From: Murinocardiopsis flavida
GTDB taxonomy: Bacteria; Actinomycetota; Actinomycetes; Streptosporangiales; Streptosporangiaceae
NCBI RefSeq assembly: GCF_003014485.1
Contig: NZ_PYGA01000001.1
Span: forward strand, 372,001 to 436,000
Length of the DNA stretch: 64,000 nt
Reading direction: 5' to 3'
A program made the position numbers and the translations under genes. This document shows positions 16,319 to 24,548 of the stretch, in pieces (the stretch's first letter is position 1; every line of letters begins with the position of its first letter). The notes beneath the pieces were generated by a model. It saw only the letters and a list, made by a program, of their open reading frames with translations, did no database searches and was not told the origin of the DNA.

Positions 16319-16335
16319 CATAGGCGCAGTCTATG
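16319..16335. promoter_or_regulatory. LysR autoregulatory binding site
   Basis: CATAGGC-GCA-GTCTATG lies 20 bp before the lysR start and differs from the perfect palindrome at 15346-15362 by one arm position and one spacer base. Paired sites at regulator and target are the classic LysR arrangement. Confidence 0.65.
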
Positions 16336-16414
16336 GATCGGGGCGGGGCGGCGCCCTCGCCCCGCGTCCGGACGCCGATCGCGCCAGCGGGGGCGGCGGG
16401 GCGGGGTGCGAGAG

Positions 16415-16744
16415 TCAGCCTTCGCGGATGGTCATCATGGCGATCCTGTCCCCCGCGATGTCGAACGTGAAGCGGCTGAGCCCGTTGGCATGCTCGCTGC
16501 GCCAGTCGCCGACCACGACGACCCTGTCGCCCTCGGTGGTGACGTCTTCCGGGGTGAGGGTGCCGCGGGCGCCGATGAACTCGTTGTCGCTCCATGCCTT
16601 GATCGCCTGGCGGCCGGTGAACGTGCGGCCCCAGTCGTCCACCGCACCGTCCGGCGTGAACGCGTCGAGGAACCCGCTCTCGTCATGGCTGTTGACGGTG
16701 TCGATGAACGACGCCACCGGTTCGGGGACTGCCGCGTCTGCCAT
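16415..16744 (-). CDS. SnoaL/NTF2-like protein
   Basis: A 109-residue cone-fold protein. The N-terminal helices (PEPVASFIDTVNSHDESGFL) and strands (GAVDDWGRTFTGRQAIKAW, RVVVVGDWRSEHANGLSRFT) match NTF2-like/SnoaL-like proteins. These act as small ligand-binding domains or cyclases/hydrolases; no catalytic residue pattern is decisive here. ATG 16744 is used because AAGGAGA lies 7 nt upstream; an ATG at 16780 is less well placed. It follows the second O-methyltransferase on the same strand by 112 bp. Confidence 0.75.
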   Translation of the reverse strand: MADAAVPEPVASFIDTVNSHDESGFLDAFTPDGAVDDWGRTFTGRQAIKAWSDNEFIGARGTLTPEDVTTEGDRVVVVGDWRSEHANGLSRFTFDIAGDRIAMMTIREG

Positions 16745-16856
16745 GGTCGCGTCTCCTTGCTCGGCTGTCGGTCCGAGCATTCTGCCAGGGGGACGCTCTG
16801 ACCAGTGCGAACCCGGCCGGTTCGCGGTCGGCGAGTCGCGGCCGGCCGGGCCGGGC

Positions 16857-17897
16857 TCAGGAGGGCACGCCCACGAGCAGCCGGAAGCCCGTGTCGGGCG
16901 TTGTCGCGGTCACCGAGTCCAGCGCGAACCCGGAGCGGCGCAGGAGGGCGGCGAAGTCCTCGCGGGTGCGCTCCATCCCGCCGAGGTTGACCAGCATGTT
17001 GAGGTCGCTGAGGTAGAGGGTGGGCCGGGCGGAGCCGTCGACGACGTCGGGCAGGACGGGCTCCACGACGAGCAGCCTCCCGTGGTCGGGGATCACCCGG
17101 CGGATGTTGCCGAGGATCGCGGCCGCCCGGTCGTCGTTCCAGTCGTGCAGGATGCTCTTGAGCAGGTAGAGGTCGCCGCCTTCGGGCACGGCGGCGAAGA
17201 AGTCCCCCGCGCTCGCCGTGGCCCGCCCCTCGACCCCCGCGTCCCTGAACCGCGGGGGCGCCTCGGCCGCGCCTTCGGCGGAGTCGAAGACGACCCCGTT
17301 CAGCCCGGGGTTGCCGGCCAGGACGGCGCAGAGCAGTGTGCCGTCGCCGCCGCCGACGTCGACCAGGGTGTCGAACGGCGAGAAGTCGAAACTGCCGGGC
17401 AGCGCCGCCGCGGCGGCCCGGGTCCCGGAGCTCATGGCCGCGTTGAACGTCGCCGACAGCTCGGGCAGGCCTTTGAGGTGATCGAAGAAGTCGGTACCGA
17501 ACTCCGCGTCGAACGCGGGCTCGCCCGTGGTGACGCTGGTGTCCAGCCGCTCCCACGCCCGCACCATCGCCGGGTCGGTGAACATCTGGACCCGGGCGCG
17601 CACCGACCCGGGGACGTCGGCGCGCAGCAGCGTCCCCGCCTCGGTCAGCCGGAACTCGCCCCGCGGGCCCTCGGCGAGCAGGTCGTGCGCCGCCAGCGCC
17701 CGCAGCAGCCGGGTCAGCGCGGCGGGGTCGGTGCCGCACTCGGCGGCGAGTTCCGCGCCGGAGCGGGTGCGGTCGCCGAGGAGGTCGGGCAGTCCGAGGC
17801 GGACGGCCGCGCCCACGGCGTGCCCGGCCATGATTCCGAACACCAACTGAGTGAGCCGCGTGTTCGCGTCGACACCCTGCCGATCTGCACCGCTCAT
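16857..17897 (-). CDS. SAM-dependent O-methyltransferase (Methyltransf_2)
   Basis: A 346-residue paralogue of the enzyme at 12045. The N-terminal dimerisation/winged-helix domain contains GLPDLLGDRTRSGAELAAEC and PAALTRLLRALAAHDLL. The SAM domain has VDVGGGDGTLL, then a KSILHDWNDDR motif carrying the catalytic-region His. The C-terminal segment LYLSDLNMLVNLGGMERTRE is family-typical. ATG 17897 follows AAGGCGG. Substrate unknown. The small SnoaL-like gene downstream and the esterase upstream could form a loose metabolic group, but spacings exceed 100 bp. Confidence 0.87.
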   Translation of the reverse strand: MSGADRQGVDANTRLTQLVFGIMAGHAVGAAVRLGLPDLLGDRTRSGAELAAECGTDPAALTRLLRALAAHDLLAEGPRGEFRLTEAGTLLRADVPGSVRARVQMFTDPAMVRAWERLDTSVTTGEPAFDAEFGTDFFDHLKGLPELSATFNAAMSSGTRAAAAALPGSFDFSPFDTLVDVGGGDGTLLCAVLAGNPGLNGVVFDSAEGAAEAPPRFRDAGVEGRATASAGDFFAAVPEGGDLYLLKSILHDWNDDRAAAILGNIRRVIPDHGRLLVVEPVLPDVVDGSARPTLYLSDLNMLVNLGGMERTREDFAALLRRSGFALDSVTATTPDTGFRLLVGVPS

Positions 17898-18053
17898 GTG
17901 ACACCGCCTTTTCGACCGAGGGGGCGGGGCCGCCGAAGGCTTAGAATACCCCATACCCGTTCTACGTATTTGACGCGGGCAGCTTACCCAAGCCCGGCGC
18001 GGCGGCACACCCGGGCCCCCGCCGCACCGCTCGCGCCCGCCGCCCGCCCGGGG

Positions 18054-19130
18054 TCAGCCGAGGCGGTCGGCCCACGCCGCGAGGCGCGCGAGGAACGTCC
18101 GCCCCACACGTGGGACGTCCTCGACCAGCACCACGGCGTGGAACGCGTGCGGCATCCCCTCGTACACGTCGAGCGCGGCGTCGACGCCCGCTTCGGCCGC
18201 CGCCGCGGCGAACCGACCGGCGTCGTCGCGGAACACCTCGTCGCCGCCGGTGGGCAGGAGCAGCGGCGGCAGGCCGCGGAGGTCGCCGTACAGCGGCGAC
18301 TGGGGCGCCCGGTCCGGGGCGGCGCCGGCCAGGTACTGCGACACGATGTGGCCGGCTGCCGCGCCGCCGATCAGGTCCTTGCCCTCGTTCTCGGTGAGGG
18401 AGGGGCCGGACATGGCGAGGTCGGTCAGCGCCGAGACCGGGACGGCCCCCGCGGGGAGTTCGGTCCCGGCGTCCTTGAGCACCAGCAGCGCCGACAGCAG
18501 CAGGGTGGCACCGGCCGACTCGCCCACCAGGAGGATCCGCGACGCGGGGACGCCCTGCTCGAGCAGGCTCCGGTAGACGGCCACCACGTCCTCGACGGCC
18601 GCGGGGAACGGGTGCCGCGGGGCGAGCCGGTAGTCGACGCGCAGCGCGGGGCGGCCCGTTGCACACGACAGCCGGTAGGCCATGACCCGCTCCGTCGCGG
18701 GGTCGGCGTACTCGAACCCGCCTCCGTGGACGTAGACCAGCACGCCCGGCCCGATGCCCGTGCGGCCGGAGTCGACCCATTCGCAGGGGACGCCGCCGGT
18801 GCCGGGAAGGAGGGCTTCGGTGCCGACGCCGTCGGGCAGCGCGGCCGGGGCGAACACGGCGCCCGATGTGAGCAGGTCCCGCACCGCCGTTCGTTCGGCG
18901 CCGGACACGGGGATGCGGGTGGTGGTGCTGCCGGTGGTCTCGATGGTGCGGCTCCTCTGCGCAGTGGTGTTCGTGGTGGTGTCCGTGGTGGTGTCGGCGC
19001 GTCCCGGCGCGGGCGCCGGGGCCGCGCGGCGCCGCCGTTCCGACGGGTCGGCGCCTTTCTCGGCGCATGCGGGAATTCGGGCGCGGGACGGCGCGGAAAA
19101 CGGCATGGCGAGAACAGCGTGAATGGTCAT
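18054..19130 (-). CDS. HSL-type alpha/beta hydrolase (start uncertain)
   Basis: The core is an HSL-family esterase: oxyanion motif VYVHGGGFEYAD, nucleophile elbow LVGESAGATLL, Asp in TGGDEVFRDDA and His in GMPHAFHAVV. It would hydrolyse short acyl esters or lactones. The start is unclear. ATG 19130 gives 358 residues but overlaps a palindrome and adds a low-complexity leader with TTTDTTTNTT repeats. No ATG, GTG or TTG lies between 19106 and the conserved part. An ideal AGGAG sits 7 nt before an ATC at 18944, which would give a family-length 296-residue enzyme. Confidence 0.78.
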   Translation of the reverse strand: MTIHAVLAMPFSAPSRARIPACAEKGADPSERRRRAAPAPAPGRADTTTDTTTNTTAQRSRTIETTGSTTTRIPVSGAERTAVRDLLTSGAVFAPAALPDGVGTEALLPGTGGVPCEWVDSGRTGIGPGVLVYVHGGGFEYADPATERVMAYRLSCATGRPALRVDYRLAPRHPFPAAVEDVVAVYRSLLEQGVPASRILLVGESAGATLLLSALLVLKDAGTELPAGAVPVSALTDLAMSGPSLTENEGKDLIGGAAAGHIVSQYLAGAAPDRAPQSPLYGDLRGLPPLLLPTGGDEVFRDDAGRFAAAAAEAGVDAALDVYEGMPHAFHAVVLVEDVPRVGRTFLARLAAWADRLG

Positions 19131-19140
19131 TTGAATGACC
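19125..19140. promoter_or_regulatory. Palindrome GGTCATT / AATGACC
   Basis: A perfect 7-bp inverted repeat around TG covers the most upstream candidate ATG (19130) of the HSL hydrolase. It looks like an operator and argues that translation starts further downstream. Confidence 0.4.
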
Positions 19141-19560
19141 GGGACAACGGTGTCCGAATGGTGCCCGAATTCGTTCGCGGGCACGGCGGAGCACCGCGAT
19201 GGGAAAACCGCGGGAATGGCGGTGATAGTGGAACGGGCCGTGCGGGGCGCGCCGGATGACGTGGAACGGCGGAACTGAACACGCCTGAACACGCCTTGAT
19301 ACGTGGCGGCCGCGCGGGCACTGAGGCGCTAGATGAGTCCCATGGAATGCGTCATGGCGGCATCATCTCCTCGGAATCGGGTGCCACCCGTCCGCAACCG
19401 GTCGAGACCGGTGGGTCCGCATGGCACGGAAGAACTCAAACCGCAATACGCGAATTTGTCAAGCCGCGACTCCGCCGCCCTTTCCCGCGCCTTTCCCGGC
19501 AGCGAGGATTCGGCTGCGACGCGGCTGCGACCCGGTGCTCGCCCCGGAGCCTCCCGCGCG
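19141..19560. other. 420-bp intergenic region, mildly AT-enriched
   Basis: The gap between the HSL hydrolase and the GntR gene, both on the reverse strand, is less GC-rich than average. It holds a perfect palindrome ACCGGTC-GA-GACCGGT (19397-19412). No gene is supported. Confidence 0.4.
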
Positions 19561-20208
19561 CTATGCCTCGGGGAGCAGTTCGGCGAGGCGCTGCCGGGCG
19601 CTGTCGAGGCGCCCGGTGAGCTGAGTGCAGGCGCCTTCGACATCGCCCGAGGCCAGCAGGTACTGAAACGCGCGATGCCCTTCGGCGTCGATCGCTCCGA
19701 ACTTCGCCGAACGGGCGGCGGTGGACGCCAGCCGCGCTTCGGTCATCAGCCGCTCGTGTGCCGCAACGAGGCGGCGCGACCCGGTGAGCGCCACCACGGC
19801 CGTGTGGCACCGGGCATCGGCCTGGACCTGGGTGTAGCGGTCGGGTGAGGAGGCGGCGTCCTCCAGATGTGCCAGGGAGGTCGCCAGCGCATCGCGTGCC
19901 GCGCGTGGAGCAGAGGCGAAGCTGCGGGTTCCCGCGAGTTCGAGGTGCAGTCGCGCGGTGTAGATGTCGCGCAGTTCCTCACGCGTGATGCGGGTGACGG
20001 CCAGCGCCATGCCGCGCTCGGCACGCTGGACGAGGCCCTCGCCGTGCAGCCGGAGCAGGACTTCGCGCGTCGTCGGGCGTGCGATGCCGAGCTGCTCGCC
20101 GACGAGCGCTTCGGTCAGCGGAGTTCCGGGTTCGAGTTGCCCGTCGACGATTCGTGCGCGCAGGTCGGCTACTGCCTGGTCGACCAAGCTCACCCGTTTC
20201 AGGCGCAT
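19561..20208 (-). CDS. GntR-family (FCD) regulator
   Basis: A 215-residue FadR/FCD-type GntR protein. The winged helix (about 5-70) has VDQAVADLRARIVDGQLEPG, GEQLGIARPTTREVLLRLHG and EGLVQRAERGMAL. The all-helical FCD domain (about 80-210) contains TARLHLELAGTRSFA and the metal or effector-site His in DARCHTAVV and EGHRAFQYL. ATG 20208 has AAGGGGAG close upstream. It is divergent from the lyase/oxidase/AbgT operon and most likely represses it through the inverted repeats at 20230-20290. Confidence 0.87.
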   Translation of the reverse strand: MRLKRVSLVDQAVADLRARIVDGQLEPGTPLTEALVGEQLGIARPTTREVLLRLHGEGLVQRAERGMALAVTRITREELRDIYTARLHLELAGTRSFASAPRAARDALATSLAHLEDAASSPDRYTQVQADARCHTAVVALTGSRRLVAAHERLMTEARLASTAARSAKFGAIDAEGHRAFQYLLASGDVEGACTQLTGRLDSARQRLAELLPEA

Positions 20209-20229
20209 CGCTCCCCTTCGCTGTCCTGG

Positions 20230-20290
20230 CGAACAGTCTAGTCGCGATTCCGACCGAACCAAACTGTCTGACAACTAGACAGTCTGTTCG
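20230..20290. promoter_or_regulatory. GntR operator region (two related sites)
   Basis: ACTGTCT (20263-20269) is inverted as AGACAGT (20277-20283) around a 7-bp spacer. A second related word, CGAACAGTCTAGTCG (20230-20244), reads in reverse as GACTAGACTGTTCG, close to GACAGTCTGTTCG at 20279-20291. Both lie between the GntR gene and the divergent operon. Confidence 0.55.
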
Positions 20291-20417
20291 CCGGTCCCGT
20301 AGCGTGACCCGAAATTTGTCAGATGCCTCACTATCTGCGCTTCGCGGTCGCTGCTTGCCCTGGGCATCAGGTCTTTCGAGCGTGCGCGAATCCGGATCGG
20401 CCCCTCCTGGAGCGTTC

Positions 20418-21695
20418 ATGCCCGTGCCCGACCGCCCGTCCGCACCCCTTTGGGGCAAGGTCACAGCCTTGGCATTGGACAACTCCCCGGCGACCGGTAT
20501 GGGACTCCAGGACGTCCCTGCGCTTGTCTCCGCATTCGCCCAGGTCAAGATTGCCGCGGCACGCGCGAACCGCGGGCTCGCAACCGTGGACGAGCACCGC
20601 GCCGACGCGATCGTCGCCGCGGCAGCGGAGGTCGCCGCCGGGCGGCACATGCGGCACTTTCCGCTCCGCGTCATCGCGGCGGGTGGCGGCACCGCCACGA
20701 ACATGAACGTCAATGAGGTCGTCGCCGCACGGGCCACGGAACTGGCTTCGGCCGAGCGGCGCGTCGACGTGCACCCCAACGACCACGTCAACCGTTCGCA
20801 ATCGTCCAACGACGTGTACCCGACGGCGGTGAAACTGACGCTGATCCCGCTGGTTCGCGCCGTGGCGGCGGAGCTGCGGCGGCTGGCCGGCGGCTTCGAC
20901 CGGCAGGCGCACGAGCACTCCGGGCTGCTGCGCCTCGGCCGCACCGGCTGGCAGGACGCGGTGGCGGTCCCCGTCGCGGCGACCCACCGCGGCCACGCCC
21001 ACGCGATGCGCCGCCTCGCCGGGCAGCTCGACGACGCCGAACGGGAGCTGCACGCGATCCCGCTCGGCGGCACGGTACTGGGCACCGGGTCCGGCGCACC
21101 GGACGGGTTCGCGGAATCGGCCCTGAGCCATCTCCGGGAGCTCACCGGCCGGGACCTGCGCCGCTCAGAGGACCTCACCGACGCCTTCGCGCACAGCGAC
21201 ACCTACTCCCTCGTCGCCGACACCGCCGCCCGCACGGCCGCGGTGCTGTTCAAAATCTGCCAGGACCTGCGGATTCTGAGCTCAGGTCCCCATGGCGGAC
21301 TCGCCGAGGTCGCGCTGCCCCAGTTGCAGCCGGGGTCCTCGATCATGCCGGGCAAGAACAACCCGGTCATCCCGAACATGGTCCTCCAGACCGGGTTCTC
21401 CGTCCGCGCCGCGGCCTACGCGGTGTCGATGGCCGTCTCGGCCGGTGAGCCGGACATCAACCTCAACGGCCCCGCTGTCGTGGCGAATCTCGTCCCCGCG
21501 CTCGACGAACTCCAGGCCACCATCGCCGTCCTGAACGACAAATGCGTCAGCGGACTGCGGTGGAACCCCGACCGCCTGGACACCCTGCGCCGCGGCGCCT
21601 ACGACCGGCTGATCGCCGTCGCCGAGGAGAGCGGCTACGAGGCCGCCCTCCACGGGTCTCCGGGCGCCGCAGAGGAGGAGACCCGCACGGCCTGA
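20418..21695 (+). CDS. Aspartase/fumarase-superfamily lyase
   Basis: A 425-residue lyase. Conserved regions of the aspartase/fumarase branch are visible: TATNMNVNEVVAARATELAS, HPNDHVNRSQSSNDVYPTAV, GGTVLGTGSGAP and the catalytic-loop signature GSSIMPGKNNPVIPNMV. These match aspartate ammonia-lyase better than argininosuccinate or adenylosuccinate lyases. The likely reaction is reversible elimination of ammonia from an aspartate-like amino acid. It is the first gene of an operon with an amino-acid oxidase and an AbgT transporter, which suggests use of an exogenous amino-acid-like substrate. It is somewhat shorter than classic aspartases (about 470). Confidence 0.82.
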   Translation: MPVPDRPSAPLWGKVTALALDNSPATGMGLQDVPALVSAFAQVKIAAARANRGLATVDEHRADAIVAAAAEVAAGRHMRHFPLRVIAAGGGTATNMNVNEVVAARATELASAERRVDVHPNDHVNRSQSSNDVYPTAVKLTLIPLVRAVAAELRRLAGGFDRQAHEHSGLLRLGRTGWQDAVAVPVAATHRGHAHAMRRLAGQLDDAERELHAIPLGGTVLGTGSGAPDGFAESALSHLRELTGRDLRRSEDLTDAFAHSDTYSLVADTAARTAAVLFKICQDLRILSSGPHGGLAEVALPQLQPGSSIMPGKNNPVIPNMVLQTGFSVRAAAYAVSMAVSAGEPDINLNGPAVVANLVPALDELQATIAVLNDKCVSGLRWNPDRLDTLRRGAYDRLIAVAEESGYEAALHGSPGAAEEETRTA

Positions 21696-21823
21696 ACTCC
21701 CCACCCATCGGCCCTCGCGGCCGCTCCCACCGTCCCGACTCCCTGCGATCCGCCGCGGACACGCACCCCCCACGGGCCCCGACGACCGATCGCCCCACAG
21801 CAACCCCCGGCAGGAAGGACAGC

Positions 21824-22981
21824 ATGGACTCGGCACAGCACGAAACCGTCATCATCGGGGCGGGGGTGATCGGGGCAGCACTCGCCTACCGCCTGAGCAC
21901 ATCAGGGACGCCCGTAACGGTCATCGACCGGGCCACTCCGGCAACCGGAGCCAGCGGCGCCGGATTCTCCTGGGTCAACGCGGCGCACAAGACGCCGTCC
22001 GACTACTTCCGGCTCAACGCGAAGGGCGTCGCCGCCCACCACGCCTGGCGCGCCGCACTGCCCGGCGCCTCCTGGTTCCACCCGGTCGGCAACATCGAGC
22101 TCACCCGCAGAGGCGAGACGACCGCGGCGCTGGAGGCGCGCAGCGAGGAGTTGGCAACGGCCGGCTACCCCGTCCGCCGAATGGCCGGCGCCGAGGCCCG
22201 CGATGCCGTACCCGGGCTGCAAATCCCCGACGGCGCCGGCGTGTTCCACTTCCAGGACGAGGGCTGGGTCGACGCCCCGGCCATGACCCATGACCTGCTG
22301 CACCGTGCGGTCCAGGCGGGTGCGGCGCTGCGCACGCACGACCCCGTGGTCGGCATCGAACGGTCTGCGAACGGCCGGGTGGCAGCGGTCCGCCTGCGGT
22401 CGGGCGGCACCGTGTCCGGCGCGGAGTTCGTCATCGCGGCGGGCAACGGCGCGTCGGCACTGCTCTCCGAACTGGGCGCCCCAGATCCGCTCACGTCCGG
22501 CGACGGGCACCCGGGTCCTCGCACCGGACCCGGCGCGCCGCACCCCACCGTCGGCATGGTCGTGGAGACCACCGCGGTGGCGGACGCTCCCCGGCCGGTC
22601 GTCCACGCCCCCGGGATCTCCTTCCGCCCGGCCCCCAACGGGGGCCTCACCCTCACCGACAACCCGACGGCGGCGCAGTGGTCGCGCGCCGACCCCCGGC
22701 TGTGGGACGTGCCCGCGCTGCTGATGGAACGGGCCGCGCGGCTGCTGCCGCAGCTGCACGGCGCGCACATTGCCCAGGTGCGCGTCGGCGAGCGCGTCCT
22801 CCCGGTCGACGGGCTGTCGGTCGCCGGCCGCCTGCCCGGCGCCCCCAACGCCTACCTCGTGGTCACGCACAGCGGTGTCACGCTGGCGCCGTTCCTGGCC
22901 GAACTGATCGCCGACGAGATCGGCGGGGCAGAGCGCGGCGAACTCGCCGGGTTCCGGCCCGACCGCTTCGAGCGGAGGTGA
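21824..22981 (+). CDS. FAD-dependent amino-acid oxidase (DAO/DadA-like)
   Basis: A 385-residue DAO-family flavoenzyme. The N-terminal ADP-binding motif is VIIGAGVIGAALAYRLS, followed by TGASGAGFSWVNAAHK, the second flavin-contact region GAEFVIAAGNGASAL, and the C-terminal LPVDGLSVAGRLPGAPNAY with HSGVTLAPFLAELI. Such enzymes oxidise D-amino acids, glycine derivatives or N-substituted amino acids to the imine. A CAGGAAGGA site precedes ATG 21824. It lies 128 bp after the lyase and 3 bp before the AbgT gene, so co-transcription is very likely. Confidence 0.85.
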   Translation: MDSAQHETVIIGAGVIGAALAYRLSTSGTPVTVIDRATPATGASGAGFSWVNAAHKTPSDYFRLNAKGVAAHHAWRAALPGASWFHPVGNIELTRRGETTAALEARSEELATAGYPVRRMAGAEARDAVPGLQIPDGAGVFHFQDEGWVDAPAMTHDLLHRAVQAGAALRTHDPVVGIERSANGRVAAVRLRSGGTVSGAEFVIAAGNGASALLSELGAPDPLTSGDGHPGPRTGPGAPHPTVGMVVETTAVADAPRPVVHAPGISFRPAPNGGLTLTDNPTAAQWSRADPRLWDVPALLMERAARLLPQLHGAHIAQVRVGERVLPVDGLSVAGRLPGAPNAYLVVTHSGVTLAPFLAELIADEIGGAERGELAGFRPDRFERR

Positions 22982-22984
22982 GCC

Positions 22985-24520
22985 GTGGACACCGCGCGCA
23001 CGGCCTCCCATGAGGCGGACTGGTTCCAGCGGAGCCTGCAATGGATCGAGCGGATCGGCAACAAGCTCCCGCACCCCTTTGCATTGTTCCTCGGCCTGAC
23101 CCTGTTCATCGCCCTCGCCAGTGCACTGCTCGGCGCGCTGGACGTCGGCACCACCGCGCCCGACGGCGAACGCGTCGAGGTCCGCAACATCCTGTCGACG
23201 GCAGGCGCGCGGATGATGCTGAGCACCGGTGTGGAGAACTTCATGGGCTTCGGCCCGTTCGGCACCGTCCTGGTCATCATGATGGGCGTCTCGGTCGCCA
23301 CCCAGACGGGGCTGCTCCAGGAGCTCATCAAGGTCGCGGTGTCCCGCGTACCGAAGCGCCTCGTCACCTTTGCCGTCGCCTACATGGCCATGGTGGCCCA
23401 CGTCGCGTCCGACGCCGCCTATGTGATCATGATTCCGCTCGGCGCGATCGCCTTCCACCTGGTCGGGCGCAGCCCGGTTCTCGGGATGGTGCTCGCCTAC
23501 GTCTCCGCCGGCGCCGCCTACAACGCCAGCCCCTTGATCACGCCGGCCGATGCGCTGTTCTCCGGTGTCACCACTCAAGCCGCACAGACGGTGGACGAGG
23601 GCTACTTCGTCAGCCCGATGGCGACGTACTTCTTCACCGGGGCCTCGTCGATCGTGATGGCGCTGGCGCTGACCGTCATCGCCGAGACTCTCATCGCCCG
23701 GCGGGTCAGGGCGCTCGGCGAACCGCCGCAGCTGCCCGAGGAGCTCCTCGCCTCGGCGTCCCGGGGCGCGCGCCCCGGCCCGGCGCAGCGCAAGGGTCTG
23801 ATCTGGGCCGGCGCCATCATGGTCGGCTACGTCGCGCTCCTTGCCCTCGCTCTGGCTCCGGGCGGATCGCCGCTGCGCGCTGCGGACGGAGGGCTCGACG
23901 GCGCCCCGCTGTTCCTCGGGATCGGCCTGCTGAGCTCGATCATGTTCATCGCAGCGGGCACCGTCTACGGCGTCGTCACCGGGACGATCACCAAGGTCCA
24001 GCACCAGCTGCCCGAACTCATGGCCCACGGTGTGCGCGAAATGGCACCGGTCATCGTCCTGTTCCTGGTGATCGCGCAGTTCGTCGCGTACTTCGAATGG
24101 ACCAACCTCGCCCAGGTGATCTCGATCGAGGGCGCCACACTGCTGCGCAGCCTCGACATGCCGACCCTGCTGCTGATCGCGGTCATCATCGTGGCCGTCT
24201 CGGTGCTCGACCTGCTCACCCTGGGCGGGATCGCCATGTACTCCCTGGTCGCGCTGGTGCTCGTCCCGATGCTGTTCGCGGTCGGGATCTCCCCGGAGAC
24301 GACGCAGACCGCCTACCGCATCGGGGACAGCATCACCAATCCGACCAACCCGATGAACCCGTACTTCCTGATGACCCTGGCGATGCTGCAAAAGTACTTC
24401 CCGAAGGCCGGAATCGGCACCCTGGCGTCGATGACCGTCCCGCTGGCGTTCTGCGCGGGTGCCGTCTGGATCGTGTTCTTCCTGATCTGGATCGGCATCG
24501 GCCTCCCCCTCGGCCCGTAG
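22985..24520 (+). CDS. AbgT-family transporter
   Basis: A 511-residue, roughly 12-helix transporter of the AbgT family (p-aminobenzoyl-glutamate and related substrates; some members export sulfonamides). Typical segments are KLPHPFALFLGLTLFIAL, DAAYVIMIPLGAIAFH, YNASPLITPADALFSG and SITNPTNPMNPYFLMTLAML. GTG 22985 is 3 bp after the oxidase stop with GGAGG upstream. In this operon it probably imports the amino-acid or peptide-like substrate consumed by the oxidase and lyase. The next gene is convergent 28 bp away. Confidence 0.87.
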   Translation: MDTARTASHEADWFQRSLQWIERIGNKLPHPFALFLGLTLFIALASALLGALDVGTTAPDGERVEVRNILSTAGARMMLSTGVENFMGFGPFGTVLVIMMGVSVATQTGLLQELIKVAVSRVPKRLVTFAVAYMAMVAHVASDAAYVIMIPLGAIAFHLVGRSPVLGMVLAYVSAGAAYNASPLITPADALFSGVTTQAAQTVDEGYFVSPMATYFFTGASSIVMALALTVIAETLIARRVRALGEPPQLPEELLASASRGARPGPAQRKGLIWAGAIMVGYVALLALALAPGGSPLRAADGGLDGAPLFLGIGLLSSIMFIAAGTVYGVVTGTITKVQHQLPELMAHGVREMAPVIVLFLVIAQFVAYFEWTNLAQVISIEGATLLRSLDMPTLLLIAVIIVAVSVLDLLTLGGIAMYSLVALVLVPMLFAVGISPETTQTAYRIGDSITNPTNPMNPYFLMTLAMLQKYFPKAGIGTLASMTVPLAFCAGAVWIVFFLIWIGIGLPLGP

Positions 24521-24548
24521 CCCGCCGTCCGATCGCACCGGGGGCGGG

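Noticed and set aside
16428-19259. A forward frame of over 900 codons antisense to the methyltransferase and esterase genes.
   Set aside because: Low-complexity Gly/Arg/Val/His composition typical of antisense frames in GC-rich DNA; the opposite strand carries clear enzyme motifs.
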